The notes under the pieces are model-generated. The model saw only the letters and a program-made list of their open reading frames with translations. It had not been told where the DNA came from and made no database searches. Shown piece after piece: positions 8,008-17,521 of a stretch of DNA of 64,000 nucleotides (positions are counted from its first letter, which is position 1; each line of letters starts with the position of its first letter). The stretch is from Pseudoduganella aquatica (GTDB lineage: Bacteria > Pseudomonadota > Gammaproteobacteria > Burkholderiales > Burkholderiaceae_D): assembly GCF_009857595.1 (NCBI RefSeq), contig NZ_WWCU01000013.1, positions 89,196 through 153,195 of the forward strand. The letters run 5' to 3'. Position numbers and translations under genes: made by a program.

Positions 8008-8097
8008 AGACTAAGGAAACTCAGCGCATTGTTGTGAAAGCGGTAAAATGTCGGCCTTATCGCGCCGTTACGCGCAGCCACATCGAACCACGAAACA

Positions 8098-10812
8098 ATG
8101 ACCACCATCCCTAGCGAAATCAACGCCGCCGCCGTCAAGAACAGCCCTGCTGAAAAAGTCACGCCCATGATGCAGCAATACCTGCGCATCAAGGCGGAAT
8201 ACCCGTCCATGCTGGTGTTCTACCGCATGGGCGACTTTTACGAGCTGTTCCACGAAGATGCCGAGAAGGCCTCGCGCGTGCTGGGCATTACGCTGACGGC
8301 GCGCGGCTCGTCCAACGGCGTGCCGATCAAGATGGCGGGCGTGCCCTTCCATTCGCTGGAAGGCTACCTGGCCAAGCTGGTCAAGATAGGCGAGTCGTGC
8401 GCGATCTGCGAGCAGATCGGCGATCCGGCCACCAGCAAGGGCCCGGTCGAGCGCAAGGTGATGCGCGTGGTGACGCCCGGCACGCTGACCGATTCGGACC
8501 TGCTGCCGGAGAAGGCCGAGCGTCCGCTGCTGGCGCTGTGCATGATCAGCCAGCGCAAGGTGGCAACGGCCGGCCTGGCGTGGCTGTCGCTGGCCAGCGG
8601 CGCGCTGAAGCTGATGGAGTTCTCGGGCGACAGCCGCACTGTGGCGATCCGCATGCAGCAGGAACTGGAGCGCATCTCGCCGGCCGAGATCCTGCGCGGC
8701 GACGACGCCGAGCTGTTCGAGGAAGCCTTCAGCTGCCACGTGAACCGCGTGCCCGAGTGGCACTTCGACGTGGTGAGCGGCCACAAGGCGCTGCTGGACC
8801 AGCTGAGCGTGGCCACGCTGACCGGCTTCGGCGCGGACAACCTGGGCGCGGCCTTCGGCGCGGCCGGCGCGCTGCTGCGCTATGCCCAGTCGACGCAGGG
8901 ACGCGGCCTGCAGCACGTGCGCAGCCTGTCGACCGAGACCGAATCCGAATTCATCGGCCTGGATGCGGCCACGCGCCGCAACCTGGAGCTGACCGAAACC
9001 ATACGCGGCCAGGAATCGCCCACCCTGTTCTCGCTGCTGGACCACTGCCGCACCGCCATGGGCTCGCGCCTGCTGCGCTACTGGCTGCACCACGCCAAGC
9101 GCGACCAGGGCGTGGCGCGCTCGCGCCACCAGGCCATCGCGGCGCTGGCGCAAAGCGACACCACCGGCGTGCTGTCGCAAACGCTGGCGCAGGTGCCGGA
9201 CATTGAACGCATCACCACGCGCATCGCGCTGCTGTCGGCGCGCCCGCGCGACCTGGCCAGCCTGCGCGACGGCCTGAAGCAGCTGCCCATGCTGCGCCAC
9301 GCGATGGAACGCAGCATCGGCCAGGACACCGGCACTCTGCTGGCCTCCATCCACCACGCGCTGGCCACGCCGGACAATTGCCTGGACTTGCTGACCCGCG
9401 CCGTGATGGAAGAACCGGCCACCATGGTGCGCGACGGCGGCGTGATCGCGCGCGGCTTCGACGCGGACCTGGACGAGCTGCGCGGCCTGTCCGAAAACGC
9501 GGGCCAGTACCTGGTGGACCTGGAAACGCGCGAACGCGCGCGCACCGGCATCGCCAACCTGCGGGTGGAATACAACAAGGTGCACGGTTTCTACATCGAA
9601 GTGACCAACGGCCAGGCCAACAAGGTGCCGGACGACTACCGCCGCCGCCAGACGCTGAAGAACTGCGAGCGCTACATCACGCCGGAACTGAAAGCCTTCG
9701 AGGACAAGGCGCTGTCGGCGCAGGACCGCGCGCTGGCGCGCGAAAAGATCCTGTACGACCAGCTGCTGGCCGACCTGGCGCCCTTCATCGGCTCCCTGCA
9801 GACCATCGCGCAGGCGCTGGCCCAGGCCGACACGCTGACCGCGCTCACCACCCATGCGCTGCGCCACAACTGGTGCGCGCCGGAACTGGTGGCCGAGCCG
9901 TGCATCAATATCGTGGAAGGCCGCCACCCGGTCGTGGAAGGCCAGATCGAGCGCTTCATCGCCAACGACTGCCGCTTCGTCAACGACCGCCGCCTGCTGC
10001 TGATCACCGGCCCCAACATGGGCGGTAAATCGACCTTCATGCGCCAGGTGGCGCTGATCACGCTGCTGGCCTATGTGGGCAGCTACGTGCCGGCCACCAG
10101 CGCCGTGATCGGCCCCATCGACCGCGTGTTCACCCGCATCGGCGCCACCGACGACCTGGCCGGCGGCCGCTCGACCTTCATGGTGGAGATGACGGAAGCT
10201 GCGGCCATCCTGAACGGCGCCACCGACAACTCGCTGGTGCTGATGGATGAAATCGGCCGCGGCACGTCCACCTTCGACGGCCTGGCGCTGGCCTGGGCCA
10301 TCGCGCGCCACCTGATCGACACCAGCCGCAGCTTCACGCTGTTCGCCACCCACTACTTCGAACTGACGCAGCTGCCGGAGAGCCATCCCACCGCAGCCAA
10401 CGTGCACCTGTCGGCCGTGGAGCACAAGGACACCATCGTGTTCCTGCACGCGGTGCAGAGCGGCCCGGCCTCGCAGAGCTACGGCTTGCAGGTGGCGCAG
10501 CTGGCCGGCGTTCCGCAGCCTGTGATCAAGGCCGCGCGCAAGCACCTGGCGCGCCTGGAAGCGCAGGCGCTGGACGCCACGCCGCAGCTGGACCTGTTCG
10601 CCGCGCCGACAACGGACGCCAACGACGAGGAAGCGCCGCAGCCGCACGCAATGGCGGCACATGCAGCGCAGGCCGCGCAGCCAAGCGAATCGCCCGCCAT
10701 GCGCGAGCTGCTCGACGCGCTGAACGGCCTGGACCCGGACGCGCTGACCCCGCGCGAAGCGCTGGAGCGCCTGTACCAGCTCAAGCGCCTGGCGGAGCCC
10801 GCGCTGGCATGA
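8098..10812 (+). CDS. mutS: DNA mismatch repair protein MutS
   Basis: 904 residues, full length. The protein recognises base mismatches and small loops and recruits MutL. The N-terminal mismatch domain shows [11 protein letters not shown] with the F-x-E wedge. The ATPase domain has Walker [10 protein letters not shown] at 638-646, then [14 protein letters not shown] and [12 protein letters not shown]. The C-terminal tail after about residue 830 is acidic and alanine-rich, as usual in this family. A TAAAAT at about 8044 could serve as -10. The stop overlaps the next start as ATGA. Confidence 0.98.
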   Translation: MTTIPSEINAAAVKNSPAEKVTPMMQQYLRIKAEYPSMLVFYRMGDFYELFHEDAEKASRVLGITLTARGSSNGVPIKMAGVPFHSLEGYLAKLVKIGESCAICEQIGDPATSKGPVERKVMRVVTPGTLTDSDLLPEKAERPLLALCMISQRKVATAGLAWLSLASGALKLMEFSGDSRTVAIRMQQELERISPAEILRGDDAELFEEAFSCHVNRVPEWHFDVVSGHKALLDQLSVATLTGFGADNLGAAFGAAGALLRYAQSTQGRGLQHVRSLSTETESEFIGLDAATRRNLELTETIRGQESPTLFSLLDHCRTAMGSRLLRYWLHHAKRDQGVARSRHQAIAALAQSDTTGVLSQTLAQVPDIERITTRIALLSARPRDLASLRDGLKQLPMLRHAMERSIGQDTGTLLASIHHALATPDNCLDLLTRAVMEEPATMVRDGGVIARGFDADLDELRGLSENAGQYLVDLETRERARTGIANLRVEYNKVHGFYIEVTNGQANKVPDDYRRRQTLKNCERYITPELKAFEDKALSAQDRALAREKILYDQLLADLAPFIGSLQTIAQALAQADTLTALTTHALRHNWCAPELVAEPCINIVEGRHPVVEGQIERFIANDCRFVNDRRLLLITGPNMGGKSTFMRQVALITLLAYVGSYVPATSAVIGPIDRVFTRIGATDDLAGGRSTFMVEMTEAAAILNGATDNSLVLMDEIGRGTSTFDGLALAWAIARHLIDTSRSFTLFATHYFELTQLPESHPTAANVHLSAVEHKDTIVFLHAVQSGPASQSYGLQVAQLAGVPQPVIKAARKHLARLEAQALDATPQLDLFAAPTTDANDEEAPQPHAMAAHAAQAAQPSESPAMRELLDALNGLDPDALTPREALERLYQLKRLAEPALA

Positions 10813-11792
10813 CGCGCCGCGCCGCCCTGCTGCTGACGGCCTGCCTGGCCGCGTCGCCCGCCTTCGGCGCGGCGGCCAGGACGGGCAGCGCCGCTGCGGG
10901 CAAAAGCGCGGCAGCCGGAGCAACGGCAAAGGCCCCGCGCGCCTTTGTGTTCAGCGCCATCGGCCATGCATTCAAGGCGGGCGCGGACGAAGCGCTGCTC
11001 AAGCGCGCCATCACGGAAGCCAGCCAGGACAAGCCGGTCTTCATCGTCGCCACCGGCATCAAGGCAGCCGGCGAGCCTTGCAGCGACAAGCTGTATGCGC
11101 AGCGCAAGGAGGTGCTGGACGAATCGCCGCGCCCCATCATCGTCTCGCCGGCCGGCACCGACTGGACCGCGTGCCGCAATTCGGCCGGACGCTCGAACGC
11201 CATCGAACGCCTGAACCGCATCCGCGAAGTTTTCTATCCGAGCAATGAATCGCTGGGCCTGCAGCCGCTGGTGCTGACGCGCCTGTCGGCCACGGCCAAG
11301 TTCCGCAGCTACGCTGAAAACGCCTACTGGGAACATGGACCGGTGCTGTTCGCCACACTGAACCTGCCCGCGCAGAACAACCACTTCCTGCAGGAAGCGG
11401 GCCGCAACAGCGAATTCGAAGACCGGCTGGTGGCCAACCGCGCCTGGCTGCACCGCCTGTTCGCGCTGGCCCAGCGGCGCGGCGTGGAAGGCATCGTGCT
11501 GTTCTCGGACGGCGATCCCGGCGCGCACGTGGAGGAAAGCTTCTCGCTGCTGGGCGGCTTCTCGGAAAAGCAGGACGGCTACACGCAAGTGCGCAAGCAG
11601 CTGCGCGCGCTGGCGGAAAAATTCAAAGGCAAGGTGCTGCTGGTCGATAACCAGGGCGATGCGAAGACGCCACCGGCCATGACGTGGCGCGGCAACCTGG
11701 GACATCTGGGACTGGGCGTGGAATGGGAAACGGTGCGGGTACAGCCTGGCAGCGCCAACCTGTTCTCGCTGGGCGAGGAAGCGGCACCGTAA
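10809..11792 (+). CDS. exported protein of unknown function, coupled to mutS
   Basis: 327 residues with a signal peptide ([16 protein letters not shown]..., cut after F-G-A or A-A-R near residue 20-24) and an alanine-rich linker. The rest reads as one folded domain: F-V-F-S-A-I-G-H near the start, [13 protein letters not shown] near residue 195, and V-L-F-S-D-G-D-P near 235. The order loosely recalls calcineurin-like metallophosphoesterases, but the metal ligands are not all visible, so I make no functional call. Its ATG overlaps the mutS stop (ATGA), which points to translational coupling. A REP-like hairpin follows at 11797. Confidence 0.7.
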   Translation: MTRRAALLLTACLAASPAFGAAARTGSAAAGKSAAAGATAKAPRAFVFSAIGHAFKAGADEALLKRAITEASQDKPVFIVATGIKAAGEPCSDKLYAQRKEVLDESPRPIIVSPAGTDWTACRNSAGRSNAIERLNRIREVFYPSNESLGLQPLVLTRLSATAKFRSYAENAYWEHGPVLFATLNLPAQNNHFLQEAGRNSEFEDRLVANRAWLHRLFALAQRRGVEGIVLFSDGDPGAHVEESFSLLGGFSEKQDGYTQVRKQLRALAEKFKGKVLLVDNQGDAKTPPAMTWRGNLGHLGLGVEWETVRVQPGSANLFSLGEEAAP

Positions 11793-11796
11793 CACC

Positions 11797-11831
11797 GGCG
11801 GGTTACGGCGTTCCGCCTAACCCGCCCTACG
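11797..11831 (+). repeat. REP-like palindromic repeat, copy 1
   Basis: GGCGGGTTA (11797-11805) pairs with TAACCCGCC (11818-11826) around a smaller GGC/GCC pair, followed by CTACG. The same core recurs at 21938 and 24551 in the same orientation. It sits between the stop of the orphan gene and the stop of convergent slyD, where it may also end transcripts. Confidence 0.65.
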
Positions 11832-11865
11832 CGTTTATACGGGCGGTGGGCCGCCCTTGTACTGC

Positions 11866-12408
11866 TTAGTGAATCGGGTGCGAACGGAACTCGTCGCCTT
11901 CGTCGCCGTCATCTTCGTCGCCGTGGTGGTGGCCATGGGCGCCGTGCACGTGCTCGTGAGCGATTTCTTCGTCGGTAGCGGCGCGGACATCCACCACTTC
12001 CAGTTCAAAGCGCAGTGCCATGCCGGCCAGCGGATGGTTGCCGTCCAGGACCACTTTGTCGTCGGCGATTTCGGTCACGGTGAAGATCAGCGCTTCTTCG
12101 TCGCCATCTTCGCCATCCGGCATGCCTTCGAACTGCATGCCCACTTCCAGCGGCTCCGGCAGGCGGTTGCGCGGCTCCACTTTCACCAGGCTGGCGTCGT
12201 AGTCGCCGAACGCGTCTTCCGGTTCGATCTGGAGGGTGGTGGCGTAGCCGGTTTCCTTGCCGTCCAGCTCTTCTTCGATTTTCGGCAGCGTGTTCTCGTA
12301 ACCGCCGTGCAGGTAGACCATAGGCTGGCGACCGTCTTCGATCAGGTTGTTCTGTGCGTCGGACAGTTTGTAGTTCACGGTCACGACGGTATTCTTGGCG
12401 ATCTTCAT
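11866..12408 (-). CDS. slyD: FKBP-type peptidyl-prolyl isomerase SlyD
   Basis: 180 residues. It catalyses cis-trans isomerisation of proline bonds and acts as a chaperone and nickel-binding protein in the cytoplasm. The FKBP part contains the IF (insert-in-flap) domain (E-P-E-D-A-F-G-D-Y through F-T-V-T-E-I) and N-H-P-L-A-G in the expected place. The C-terminal tail is rich in His, Asp and Glu (H-E-H-V-H-G-A-H-G-H-H-H), the metal-binding tail of SlyD. A perfect -10 on the minus strand (TATAAT, 12441-12446) lies 33 bases before the ATG. It is divergent from roxA. Confidence 0.93.
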   Translation of the reverse strand: MKIAKNTVVTVNYKLSDAQNNLIEDGRQPMVYLHGGYENTLPKIEEELDGKETGYATTLQIEPEDAFGDYDASLVKVEPRNRLPEPLEVGMQFEGMPDGEDGDEEALIFTVTEIADDKVVLDGNHPLAGMALRFELEVVDVRAATDEEIAHEHVHGAHGHHHGDEDDGDEGDEFRSHPIH

Positions 12409-12440
12409 TATGGCTTTCCTTTCATATTTAAGCTGCCCGA

Positions 12441-12446
12441 ATTATA
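12441..12446 (-). promoter_or_regulatory. -10 element of slyD
   Basis: TATAAT read on the minus strand, 33 bases upstream of the slyD start. It faces away from the roxA -10 at 12480, so the two genes use separate back-to-back promoters in an 82-base gap. Confidence 0.5.
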
Positions 12447-12479
12447 CCGCGTCGCGAATTCCCCCATCTGCGCCCTTGT

Positions 12480-12485
12480 TATAAT
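12480..12485 (+). promoter_or_regulatory. extended -10 of roxA, leaderless arrangement
   Basis: TGTTATAAT is a full-consensus extended -10 (TG at 12477-12478, TATAAT at 12480-12485). It ends 5 bases before the ATG at 12491, so the transcription start should fall on the start codon. No ribosome site fits in between. Confidence 0.6.
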
Positions 12486-12490
12486 GGCGT

Positions 12491-13615
12491 ATGAAAAAAT
12501 TACCTCTCCTGGGCGACATCACGCCCGCGCAATTCCTGCGCGACTACTGGCACAAAAAACCATTGCTGATCCGCCAAGCGGTGCCCGGCTTCAAGCCGCT
12601 GCTGACGGTGGACGCGCTGGCCGAACTGGCCACCAAGAATTTCGTCGAATCCCGCCTGATCACCAAGCGTGACGGCGAATGGGACATGCAGCACGGCCCG
12701 ATCGAAGCGATTCCCGCGCGCGACGAAAAGGAATGGACCATGCTGGTGCAAGGCGTGAACCTGTTCGACGCCCGCGCCGACGCGCTGCTGCGCCAGTTCC
12801 GCTTCATCCCCGACGCCCGCCTGGACGACCTGATGGTGAGCTTTGCCACCGACGGCGGCGGCGTAGGCCCGCACTTCGATTCCTACGACGTGTTCCTGCT
12901 GCAAGCGCAGGGCCAGCGCCGCTGGCGCATCAGCGCGCAGAAGGACCTGAGCCTGGTCGAAGGCATGCCGCTGAAAATCCTGTCCAACTTCCAGTCGGAG
13001 GAAGAATTCGTGCTGGAGCCGGGCGACATGCTCTACCTGCCGCCGCACTACGCGCACGACGGCACCGCCATCGGCGACTGCCAGACCTACTCCATCGGCT
13101 TCCGTTCGCCGGCCTTCCAGGAACTGGGCGAGAACTTCCTGCAATGGATGGCGGATTCCATCGACCTGCCCGGCCGCTACGCCGATCCGGACCTGGAAGC
13201 GACCGGCAAGCCGGCCGAAATCCCGCGCCATATGCTCGATACGGTGATCGAGGAGCTGAACAAAGTGCGCTTCACCGAGGACGACATCACCATCTTCCTG
13301 GGCGAATATCTGTCCGAACCCAAGCACAATGTGTTCTTCACCGGCCCGGCCAAGCCGCTCACCTTCGAGCGCTTCCTGCAGGCCGCCGCCAAGAAAGGCG
13401 GCGTGGTGCTGTCGGCCAAGTCGCAAATGCTGTACCGTGGCAGCCACGTCTTCATCAACGGCGAGTCTTTCGCCGCCGGCCGCGCCGACAAGGCCGCATT
13501 GGTGGCCCTGGCCAACAACCGCGCGCTGGACGCCGCAGCCCTGGCCGACGCGTCGGACGACGTGACGGACGCGCTGTACGCGTGGTACACGGACGGCTGG
13601 CTCGAGCTGGCTTAA
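12491..13615 (+). CDS. roxA: ribosomal protein uL16 3-hydroxylase (JmjC/cupin oxygenase)
   Basis: 374 residues, matching RoxA/YcfD, the Fe(II)/2-oxoglutarate oxygenase that hydroxylates an arginine of ribosomal protein L16. The metal triad is visible as H128-F-D130 in G-P-H-F-D-S-Y-D and a distal His in L-P-P-H-Y-A-H-D (H186 or H189). The N-terminus (M-K-K-L-P-L-L-G-D-I-T-P-A-Q-F-L) is the family start, and the C-terminal winged-helix dimerisation part is present. It is unusual in having a -10 box immediately before the ATG and no ribosome site, so a leaderless mRNA is likely. A DUF7931-like gene follows 14 bases later. Confidence 0.92.
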   Translation: MKKLPLLGDITPAQFLRDYWHKKPLLIRQAVPGFKPLLTVDALAELATKNFVESRLITKRDGEWDMQHGPIEAIPARDEKEWTMLVQGVNLFDARADALLRQFRFIPDARLDDLMVSFATDGGGVGPHFDSYDVFLLQAQGQRRWRISAQKDLSLVEGMPLKILSNFQSEEEFVLEPGDMLYLPPHYAHDGTAIGDCQTYSIGFRSPAFQELGENFLQWMADSIDLPGRYADPDLEATGKPAEIPRHMLDTVIEELNKVRFTEDDITIFLGEYLSEPKHNVFFTGPAKPLTFERFLQAAAKKGGVVLSAKSQMLYRGSHVFINGESFAAGRADKAALVALANNRALDAAALADASDDVTDALYAWYTDGWLELA

Positions 13616-13629
13616 ACAGGAGAGCGCGC

Positions 13630-14106
13630 ATGGAAAAGCAGATCCAGCCCTTCGATACCCGCGCGGGCTTCCAGGAGCAATTGCGGGTCTGCATTTCCCG
13701 CGCCCACCTGAGCCTGCAGCTGTTCGACCCGGACTTTGCCTCCTGGCAGCTCGGCAGCAGCGAAATGGACGCCTTGCTGCGCCATTTCCTGTCCAAACAC
13801 GGCAAACTCACGCTGCTGGCGCACAGCAACGCGGAACTGGAGCGCAACGCGCCCCGCTTCCAGCGCCTGCTGCGCGACTACAGCCATGCCATTGAATGCC
13901 GCCGCTCCAGCCCGGCGCTGCGCCTGCTGACCGACTCTTTCTGCATTGCCGACCAGCTACATGTGGTGCGCCGTTATCATTCAGACCACTTCCGCGGCGA
14001 AGCCGTGTATGATTCAGCAACTGACACCCAGGTCTGCGGCGAACGTTACGCGGAGATGTGGGCCGAGTCCTTGCCCGGTTTGAATGCGGACACTACTGGA
14101 CTCTAG
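13630..14106 (+). CDS. DUF7931-like conserved protein
   Basis: 158 residues, cytoplasmic, of a family commonly found just after roxA in betaproteobacteria. It has an early L-S-L-Q-L-F-D-P-D-F-A-S-W segment and an L-L-R-H-F-L block, and a late C-G-E-R-Y-A-E-M-W. The layout is that of a phospholipase-D-like half domain without obvious catalytic H-x-K, so it is probably not an enzyme of that type. The start ATG has AGGAGA 7-12 bases upstream. It is close behind roxA and probably co-transcribed. Function unknown. Confidence 0.72.
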   Translation: MEKQIQPFDTRAGFQEQLRVCISRAHLSLQLFDPDFASWQLGSSEMDALLRHFLSKHGKLTLLAHSNAELERNAPRFQRLLRDYSHAIECRRSSPALRLLTDSFCIADQLHVVRRYHSDHFRGEAVYDSATDTQVCGERYAEMWAESLPGLNADTTGL

Positions 14107-14233
14107 CCTCGTTCAATGTAGAATGCTGCTGTTCGACAGGTATGCCGGTAATGGCTGGCGATGCAGGCAAATGGCTGAGGAAGCAATTTATTGCGTTATC
14201 GCAAAATAGTTGCGATTTCGGCCTTCTATGCTA

Positions 14234-14260
14234 TTGCGACGCACCAAAAATCGCTATAAT
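14234..14260 (+). promoter_or_regulatory. strong promoter of the alanine-rich lipoprotein gene
   Basis: A consensus -10 TATAAT at 14255-14260 with a TTGCGA-like -35 at 14234-14239 (15-base spacer). It is 140 bases upstream of the ATG at 14401, predicting a 5' untranslated leader of about 130 bases. The sequence around it is clearly AT-richer than its neighbours. Confidence 0.55.
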
Positions 14261-14335
14261 ATTCGGTTAGGAAGTTTCCGTTGTCTGGCAGGCACCATTT
14301 GGTACGAAAGGCCTACGAAGACGCCCTAATGAGCG

Positions 14336-14353
14336 ATAATTACCGGTAATTAT
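14336..14353 (+). promoter_or_regulatory. perfect 18-bp palindrome in the 5' leader
   Basis: ATAATTACCGGTAATTAT reads the same on both strands. It lies inside the predicted leader of the lipoprotein gene, 47 bases before the ATG. It could be a protein operator or an RNA hairpin; there is no T-run after it, so it is not a terminator. Confidence 0.5.
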
Positions 14354-14400
14354 TCATCGCAACATTGTTGTTTATTTTTTGAATTAATTAAGGAAAACCC

Positions 14401-14673
14401 ATGAAAAAATCCCTGCTGATCGCCTCCCTGCTGGCCGTTGCTCTGGCTGCTTGCTCGAAAAAAGAAGAAGCTCCTGCTGCTCCAGTAGCAACCCCAGAAG
14501 TAGCAGCTCCTGCTGCTGCTCCAGCTGCTCCAGCCGCTGACGCTGCTGCTCCAGCCGCTGTTGCTCCTGCCGCTGACGCTGCTGCTGCTGCCGCTTCGGC
14601 TGCCTCCGCTGCTGCTGCTGCCGCTTCGGCTGCTGCTTCGGCTGCTTCCGCTGCTGCTGCTCCAGCGAAGTAA
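14401..14673 (+). CDS. small alanine-rich lipoprotein
   Basis: 90 residues. A lipoprotein signal peptide ends in the lipobox L-A-A-C (Cys20), so the protein should be lipid-anchored in the envelope. After a short S-K-K-E-E-A segment almost the whole mature chain is Ala with some Pro, Ser and Asp; the last 35 residues are mainly Ala-Ser repeats, probably a long helix. Codon use is unlike the neighbours: GCT dominates instead of GCC/GCG, which suggests high expression. The strong promoter, a long leader, an AAGGA site before the ATG, and a clean terminator agree with an abundant product. No function is known. Confidence 0.8.
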   Translation: MKKSLLIASLLAVALAACSKKEEAPAAPVATPEVAAPAAAPAAPAADAAAPAAVAPAADAAAAAASAASAAAAAASAAASAASAAAAPAK

Positions 14674-14690
14674 TCAGTCAGTTGGAAAAG

Positions 14691-14717
14691 AAAAACCGGC
14701 CTCGGCCGGTTTTTTTT
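14691..14717 (+). terminator. rho-independent terminator of the lipoprotein gene
   Basis: An A-run, then a CCGGC/GCCGG stem and eight T residues, 18 bases after the lipoprotein stop. A near-copy lies at 14764. Confidence 0.85.
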
Positions 14718-14763
14718 CGCCTGCATTTTTGCCGGCGCCCTCCACCGCGATATGCGTGGACGC

Positions 14764-14792
14764 AAAAAAACCGGCCGAAGCCGGTTTTTTTT
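14764..14792. terminator. bidirectional rho-independent terminator
   Basis: Seven A, CCGGC-CGAA-GCCGG, eight T. The A and T runs on both sides allow it to end transcripts from either strand. It lies 14 bases past the bamC stop and is the likely end of the long minus-strand operon. Confidence 0.85.
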
Positions 14793-14805
14793 CATGGCTG
14801 CCAGC

Positions 14806-15960
14806 TTACTTCAGCTGTTCGTGCAGCAGCGCCAGGATCTTCTCGCCGGTGGCGGTGGTTTCCGGCTTGCCGTCGTTGGTCAGCACGGCCACGTCGCTGG
14901 TGGCGCCTGCGCCGGCTTTGACGGTCACGCGGTAGCGCTGCGCTTCCTTGTCCTTCTCGGACGAGCCCCAGCTGAACAGCCTGGAGAAGAAGCCCTTGCT
15001 TGCGCCGGCATCCTGGTCCACATAGCGGACGAAGTAGATGCCGTTCACGCGGTCGCGGTCTTCCACGGTGAAGCCGGCGCGGTCCAGCGCCAGGCCCACG
15101 CGGCGCCAGGCGCGGTCAAAGCCCTCGTCCACTTCCACCATGCGGGTTTCGCCGGCGCCTTTCAGCGTGGCGTGCTGCGGCTGGACAATGGCGTTGTCCA
15201 CGGCGGTGCGCGACTCGGCTTCGTCCTTGCCGCCGCCCAGCTTGGTCATCAGCTTGGCAACGAACAGGGCTTCCAGGTTGGGGTCGTTCGGACGCGCGGT
15301 CCACATCGTGGTTTCCTTCTGGGCGCCGGTAATGACTTCTTCGGCGCCGCGATGGCTGATGTAGATCTCGGTGCTGCCGTCCGGCAGGCGCTCCAGGCGG
15401 GTGCGGTATTTATCACGCTCGCCGCTCGAATACAGCGAATCGAAGACCTTGCCGATGGTGTTGCGCACGAAGTCCTGCGGGATCTTGGCGCGGTTTTCAT
15501 TCCATTCCGTTTCCAGGATGCCAGCCTTGGGCTCGTTCAAGGACAGCGTGAAACCCGACTCTTCCCAGAAATTCTTCAGCTGCGGCCACAGCTGCTCAGG
15601 CGTCTGCTTGACCACCAGCCAGCGCTGATTGCCCGCGCGCATGACTTTAACGCTGTCGGTGCCGGTCGAGGCCACCTGGTTGCTGCTGCCCACCGGCGCG
15701 GCCACGCCCGTGCCGCCGGCGGCGCGCTGGGCCTGGTAGCCGGACGCCGTGGCCACGCCGCGGTTGCTATCCGGCAGAGAATAGCGGTTATCGGTCTGCA
15801 ACTGCGTCAAATCAGGCGGCACGTCCAGCGTGCTGGCTTTCTTGGCGGACTTGTAATCAACCTTGTCGTTGCCGATAACCGAACTGATCATGCCGCAGCC
15901 GGTCAGGCTGACGGCCACGGCGGCGATGGCCGTAAGGGATGCTGTCTTGCGAATAGTCAT
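14806..15960 (-). CDS. bamC: outer membrane protein assembly factor BamC
   Basis: 384 residues with a lipoprotein signal (lipobox L-T-G-C, Cys22). It is part of the BAM complex that inserts beta-barrel proteins into the outer membrane. The long unstructured N-terminal stretch that contacts BamD follows (D-V-P-P-D-L-T-Q-L), then two helix-grip domains, the first with R-W-L-V-V-K and W-P-Q-L-K-N-F-W, the second with V-D-E-G-F-D-R-A-W-R-R-V-G-L-A-L-D. It is the last gene of a run after dapA (37-base gap), the usual order in betaproteobacteria. Confidence 0.93.
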   Translation of the reverse strand: MTIRKTASLTAIAAVAVSLTGCGMISSVIGNDKVDYKSAKKASTLDVPPDLTQLQTDNRYSLPDSNRGVATASGYQAQRAAGGTGVAAPVGSSNQVASTGTDSVKVMRAGNQRWLVVKQTPEQLWPQLKNFWEESGFTLSLNEPKAGILETEWNENRAKIPQDFVRNTIGKVFDSLYSSGERDKYRTRLERLPDGSTEIYISHRGAEEVITGAQKETTMWTARPNDPNLEALFVAKLMTKLGGGKDEAESRTAVDNAIVQPQHATLKGAGETRMVEVDEGFDRAWRRVGLALDRAGFTVEDRDRVNGIYFVRYVDQDAGASKGFFSRLFSWGSSEKDKEAQRYRVTVKAGAGATSDVAVLTNDGKPETTATGEKILALLHEQLK

Positions 15961-15997
15961 GTTTTACTGGAAAGGAAAGTCCCGCCGGGAGCGGGGC

Positions 15998-16876
15998 TTA
16001 GTTGATCAGGCCGGCTTCGCGCAGCGCGCCGCGCACGGTCTCATGGTACTCGGCTGCCAGCGGCACCAGCGGCAGGCGTATGCCGGCGGGCATCATGCCC
16101 ATCTCGGCCAGCGCCCATTTCACAGGCACCGGATTGGGCTCGACGAACAATTTCTGGTGCAGCGGGAAGACCTTGTTGTTGATCTCGATGGCTTTGGCGA
16201 TGTCGCCGGCCATGGCGGCCTTGCACATCTCATGCATGGCGCGCGGCGCCACGTTGGCGGTCACGGAGATATTGCCTTTGCCGCCGGCCAGCATCAGGGC
16301 CACGGCGGTGGGGTCGTCGCCGGAGAAAACGGCGAAGTCCTTCGGCGCCAGGCGCAGCAAGTCCAGGCCGCGGCCGATATTGCCGGTCGCGTCTTTCACG
16401 CCGATGATGTTCTTGATGGCGGCCAGGCGCACGATGGTCTCGTTCGACATGTCCGCCACGGTGCGGCCCGGTACGTTGTACAGGATCACAGGAATGTCCA
16501 CTGCTTCGGCGATGGCCTTGAAGTGCTGATACATGCCTTCCTGGGTAGGACGGTTGTAGTACGGCACAACTTGCAGCACGGCGTCCGCGCCCGCTTCCTT
16601 GGCGTAGCGGGTCAGTTCGATCGCCTCGGCGGTCGAATTGCCGCCGGCGCCGGCGATGATGGGAATACGGCCCTTGGCGTGCTCCACGGTGGCCTTGACC
16701 AGGGCGCAGTGCTCATCAACGTTGACGGTGGCCGATTCGCCAGTGGTGCCCACGATGACTATGCCATCCGTACCTTCGGCAATGTGCCAATCGATCAGCT
16801 TGTTCAAACCCGGATAGTCCAGACTGCCGTCTGCGTGCATCGGGGTGACAATTGCTACTATGCTGCCCTTAATCAT
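15998..16876 (-). CDS. dapA: 4-hydroxy-tetrahydrodipicolinate synthase
   Basis: 292 residues, normal length. It condenses pyruvate with aspartate semialdehyde in lysine and diaminopimelate synthesis. The Schiff-base lysine is K161 (I-G-V-K-D-A-T-G-N), with Y133 in I-L-Y-N-V-P-G-R-T, and T-T-G-E-S-A-T near 45-51 forms the proton relay. It lies between the methyltransferase gene (96-base gap upstream) and bamC. The gap before it may hold its own promoter. Cytoplasmic, likely a tetramer. Confidence 0.97.
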   Translation of the reverse strand: MIKGSIVAIVTPMHADGSLDYPGLNKLIDWHIAEGTDGIVIVGTTGESATVNVDEHCALVKATVEHAKGRIPIIAGAGGNSTAEAIELTRYAKEAGADAVLQVVPYYNRPTQEGMYQHFKAIAEAVDIPVILYNVPGRTVADMSNETIVRLAAIKNIIGVKDATGNIGRGLDLLRLAPKDFAVFSGDDPTAVALMLAGGKGNISVTANVAPRAMHEMCKAAMAGDIAKAIEINNKVFPLHQKLFVEPNPVPVKWALAEMGMMPAGIRLPLVPLAAEYHETVRGALREAGLIN

Positions 16877-16972
16877 AGTTAACCAAAACAGTAAGATATT
16901 AAAACAACGATTGTAGACGATAGGCCGGGTCTGTGGTGCTTCCCGGCGCAGTATCGCATATTAAAAATACGA

Positions 16973-17521
16973 TTAAAACGGCGGCAAGAGTGCCGCAACA
17001 CGCGGGAATTCCGCTTTCACCGCGCAGATGCGCTGCACCAGCGCCGGTTTTGGCGTCTCCACCAGGCCGTCTTCAAAGGCGATCACGCGCAATGCGTGCT
17101 TGGCAGCCCAGGCCAGCAATTCGCCCGGCGCCAGCAGGAAATCCGGGTTGGACGGCTTGCCGAACTGCGCATTCCCCTCCGAAAACGTCTCGTACAGCAG
17201 CACGCCGTTCGGCGCCAGGCTGGCCAGCATGTCCGCAATGAGCGGCCGATGCAAGTAATTTGTGACCACGATGCCGGCAAAACGGCCCGGACCGAATGGC
17301 CAGACCGCGCCGTCCGCTTCCAGGTCGATCTGGGAGGTGACAATGCCGTCGCCGGTGACGGCGGCCAGCGCATCGGCGTTCTGGTCCACCGCCACCACCG
17401 AGTGGCCCAGGGCCACCATATGGCGCGCGTGGCGGCCGGTGCCGCAGGCCAGGTCCAGCACTTCGCCGCCCGGCACCAGCGGGGCGAATCGTTTGATCCA
17501 GGGTGAAATTTCGTCGTTCAT
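16973..17521 (-). CDS. class I SAM-dependent methyltransferase
   Basis: 182 residues with the SAM-binding motif V-L-D-L-A-C-G-T-G-R-H near residues 21-31, an acidic residue ending the second strand (V-V-A-V-D), and P-F-G-P-G-R-F-A-G-I-V-V-T-N-Y-L as the fourth strand. The substrate is unknown. The ATG at 17519-17521 overlaps the trpS stop as ATGA, so it is translated with trpS. A longer in-frame reading back into trpS exists but would not be a real start. It resembles TehB/YbcB-like small methyltransferases. Confidence 0.85.
   Translation of the reverse strand: MNDEISPWIKRFAPLVPGGEVLDLACGTGRHARHMVALGHSVVAVDQNADALAAVTGDGIVTSQIDLEADGAVWPFGPGRFAGIVVTNYLHRPLIADMLASLAPNGVLLYETFSEGNAQFGKPSNPDFLLAPGELLAWAAKHALRVIAFEDGLVETPKPALVQRICAVKAEFPRVAALLPPF

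Noticed and set aside
8068..10929. Very long open frame on the minus strand opposite mutS
   Set aside because: It is a shadow of high-GC coding on the other strand; its protein is His/Gln/Arg-rich with no recognisable domain, while mutS is certain.
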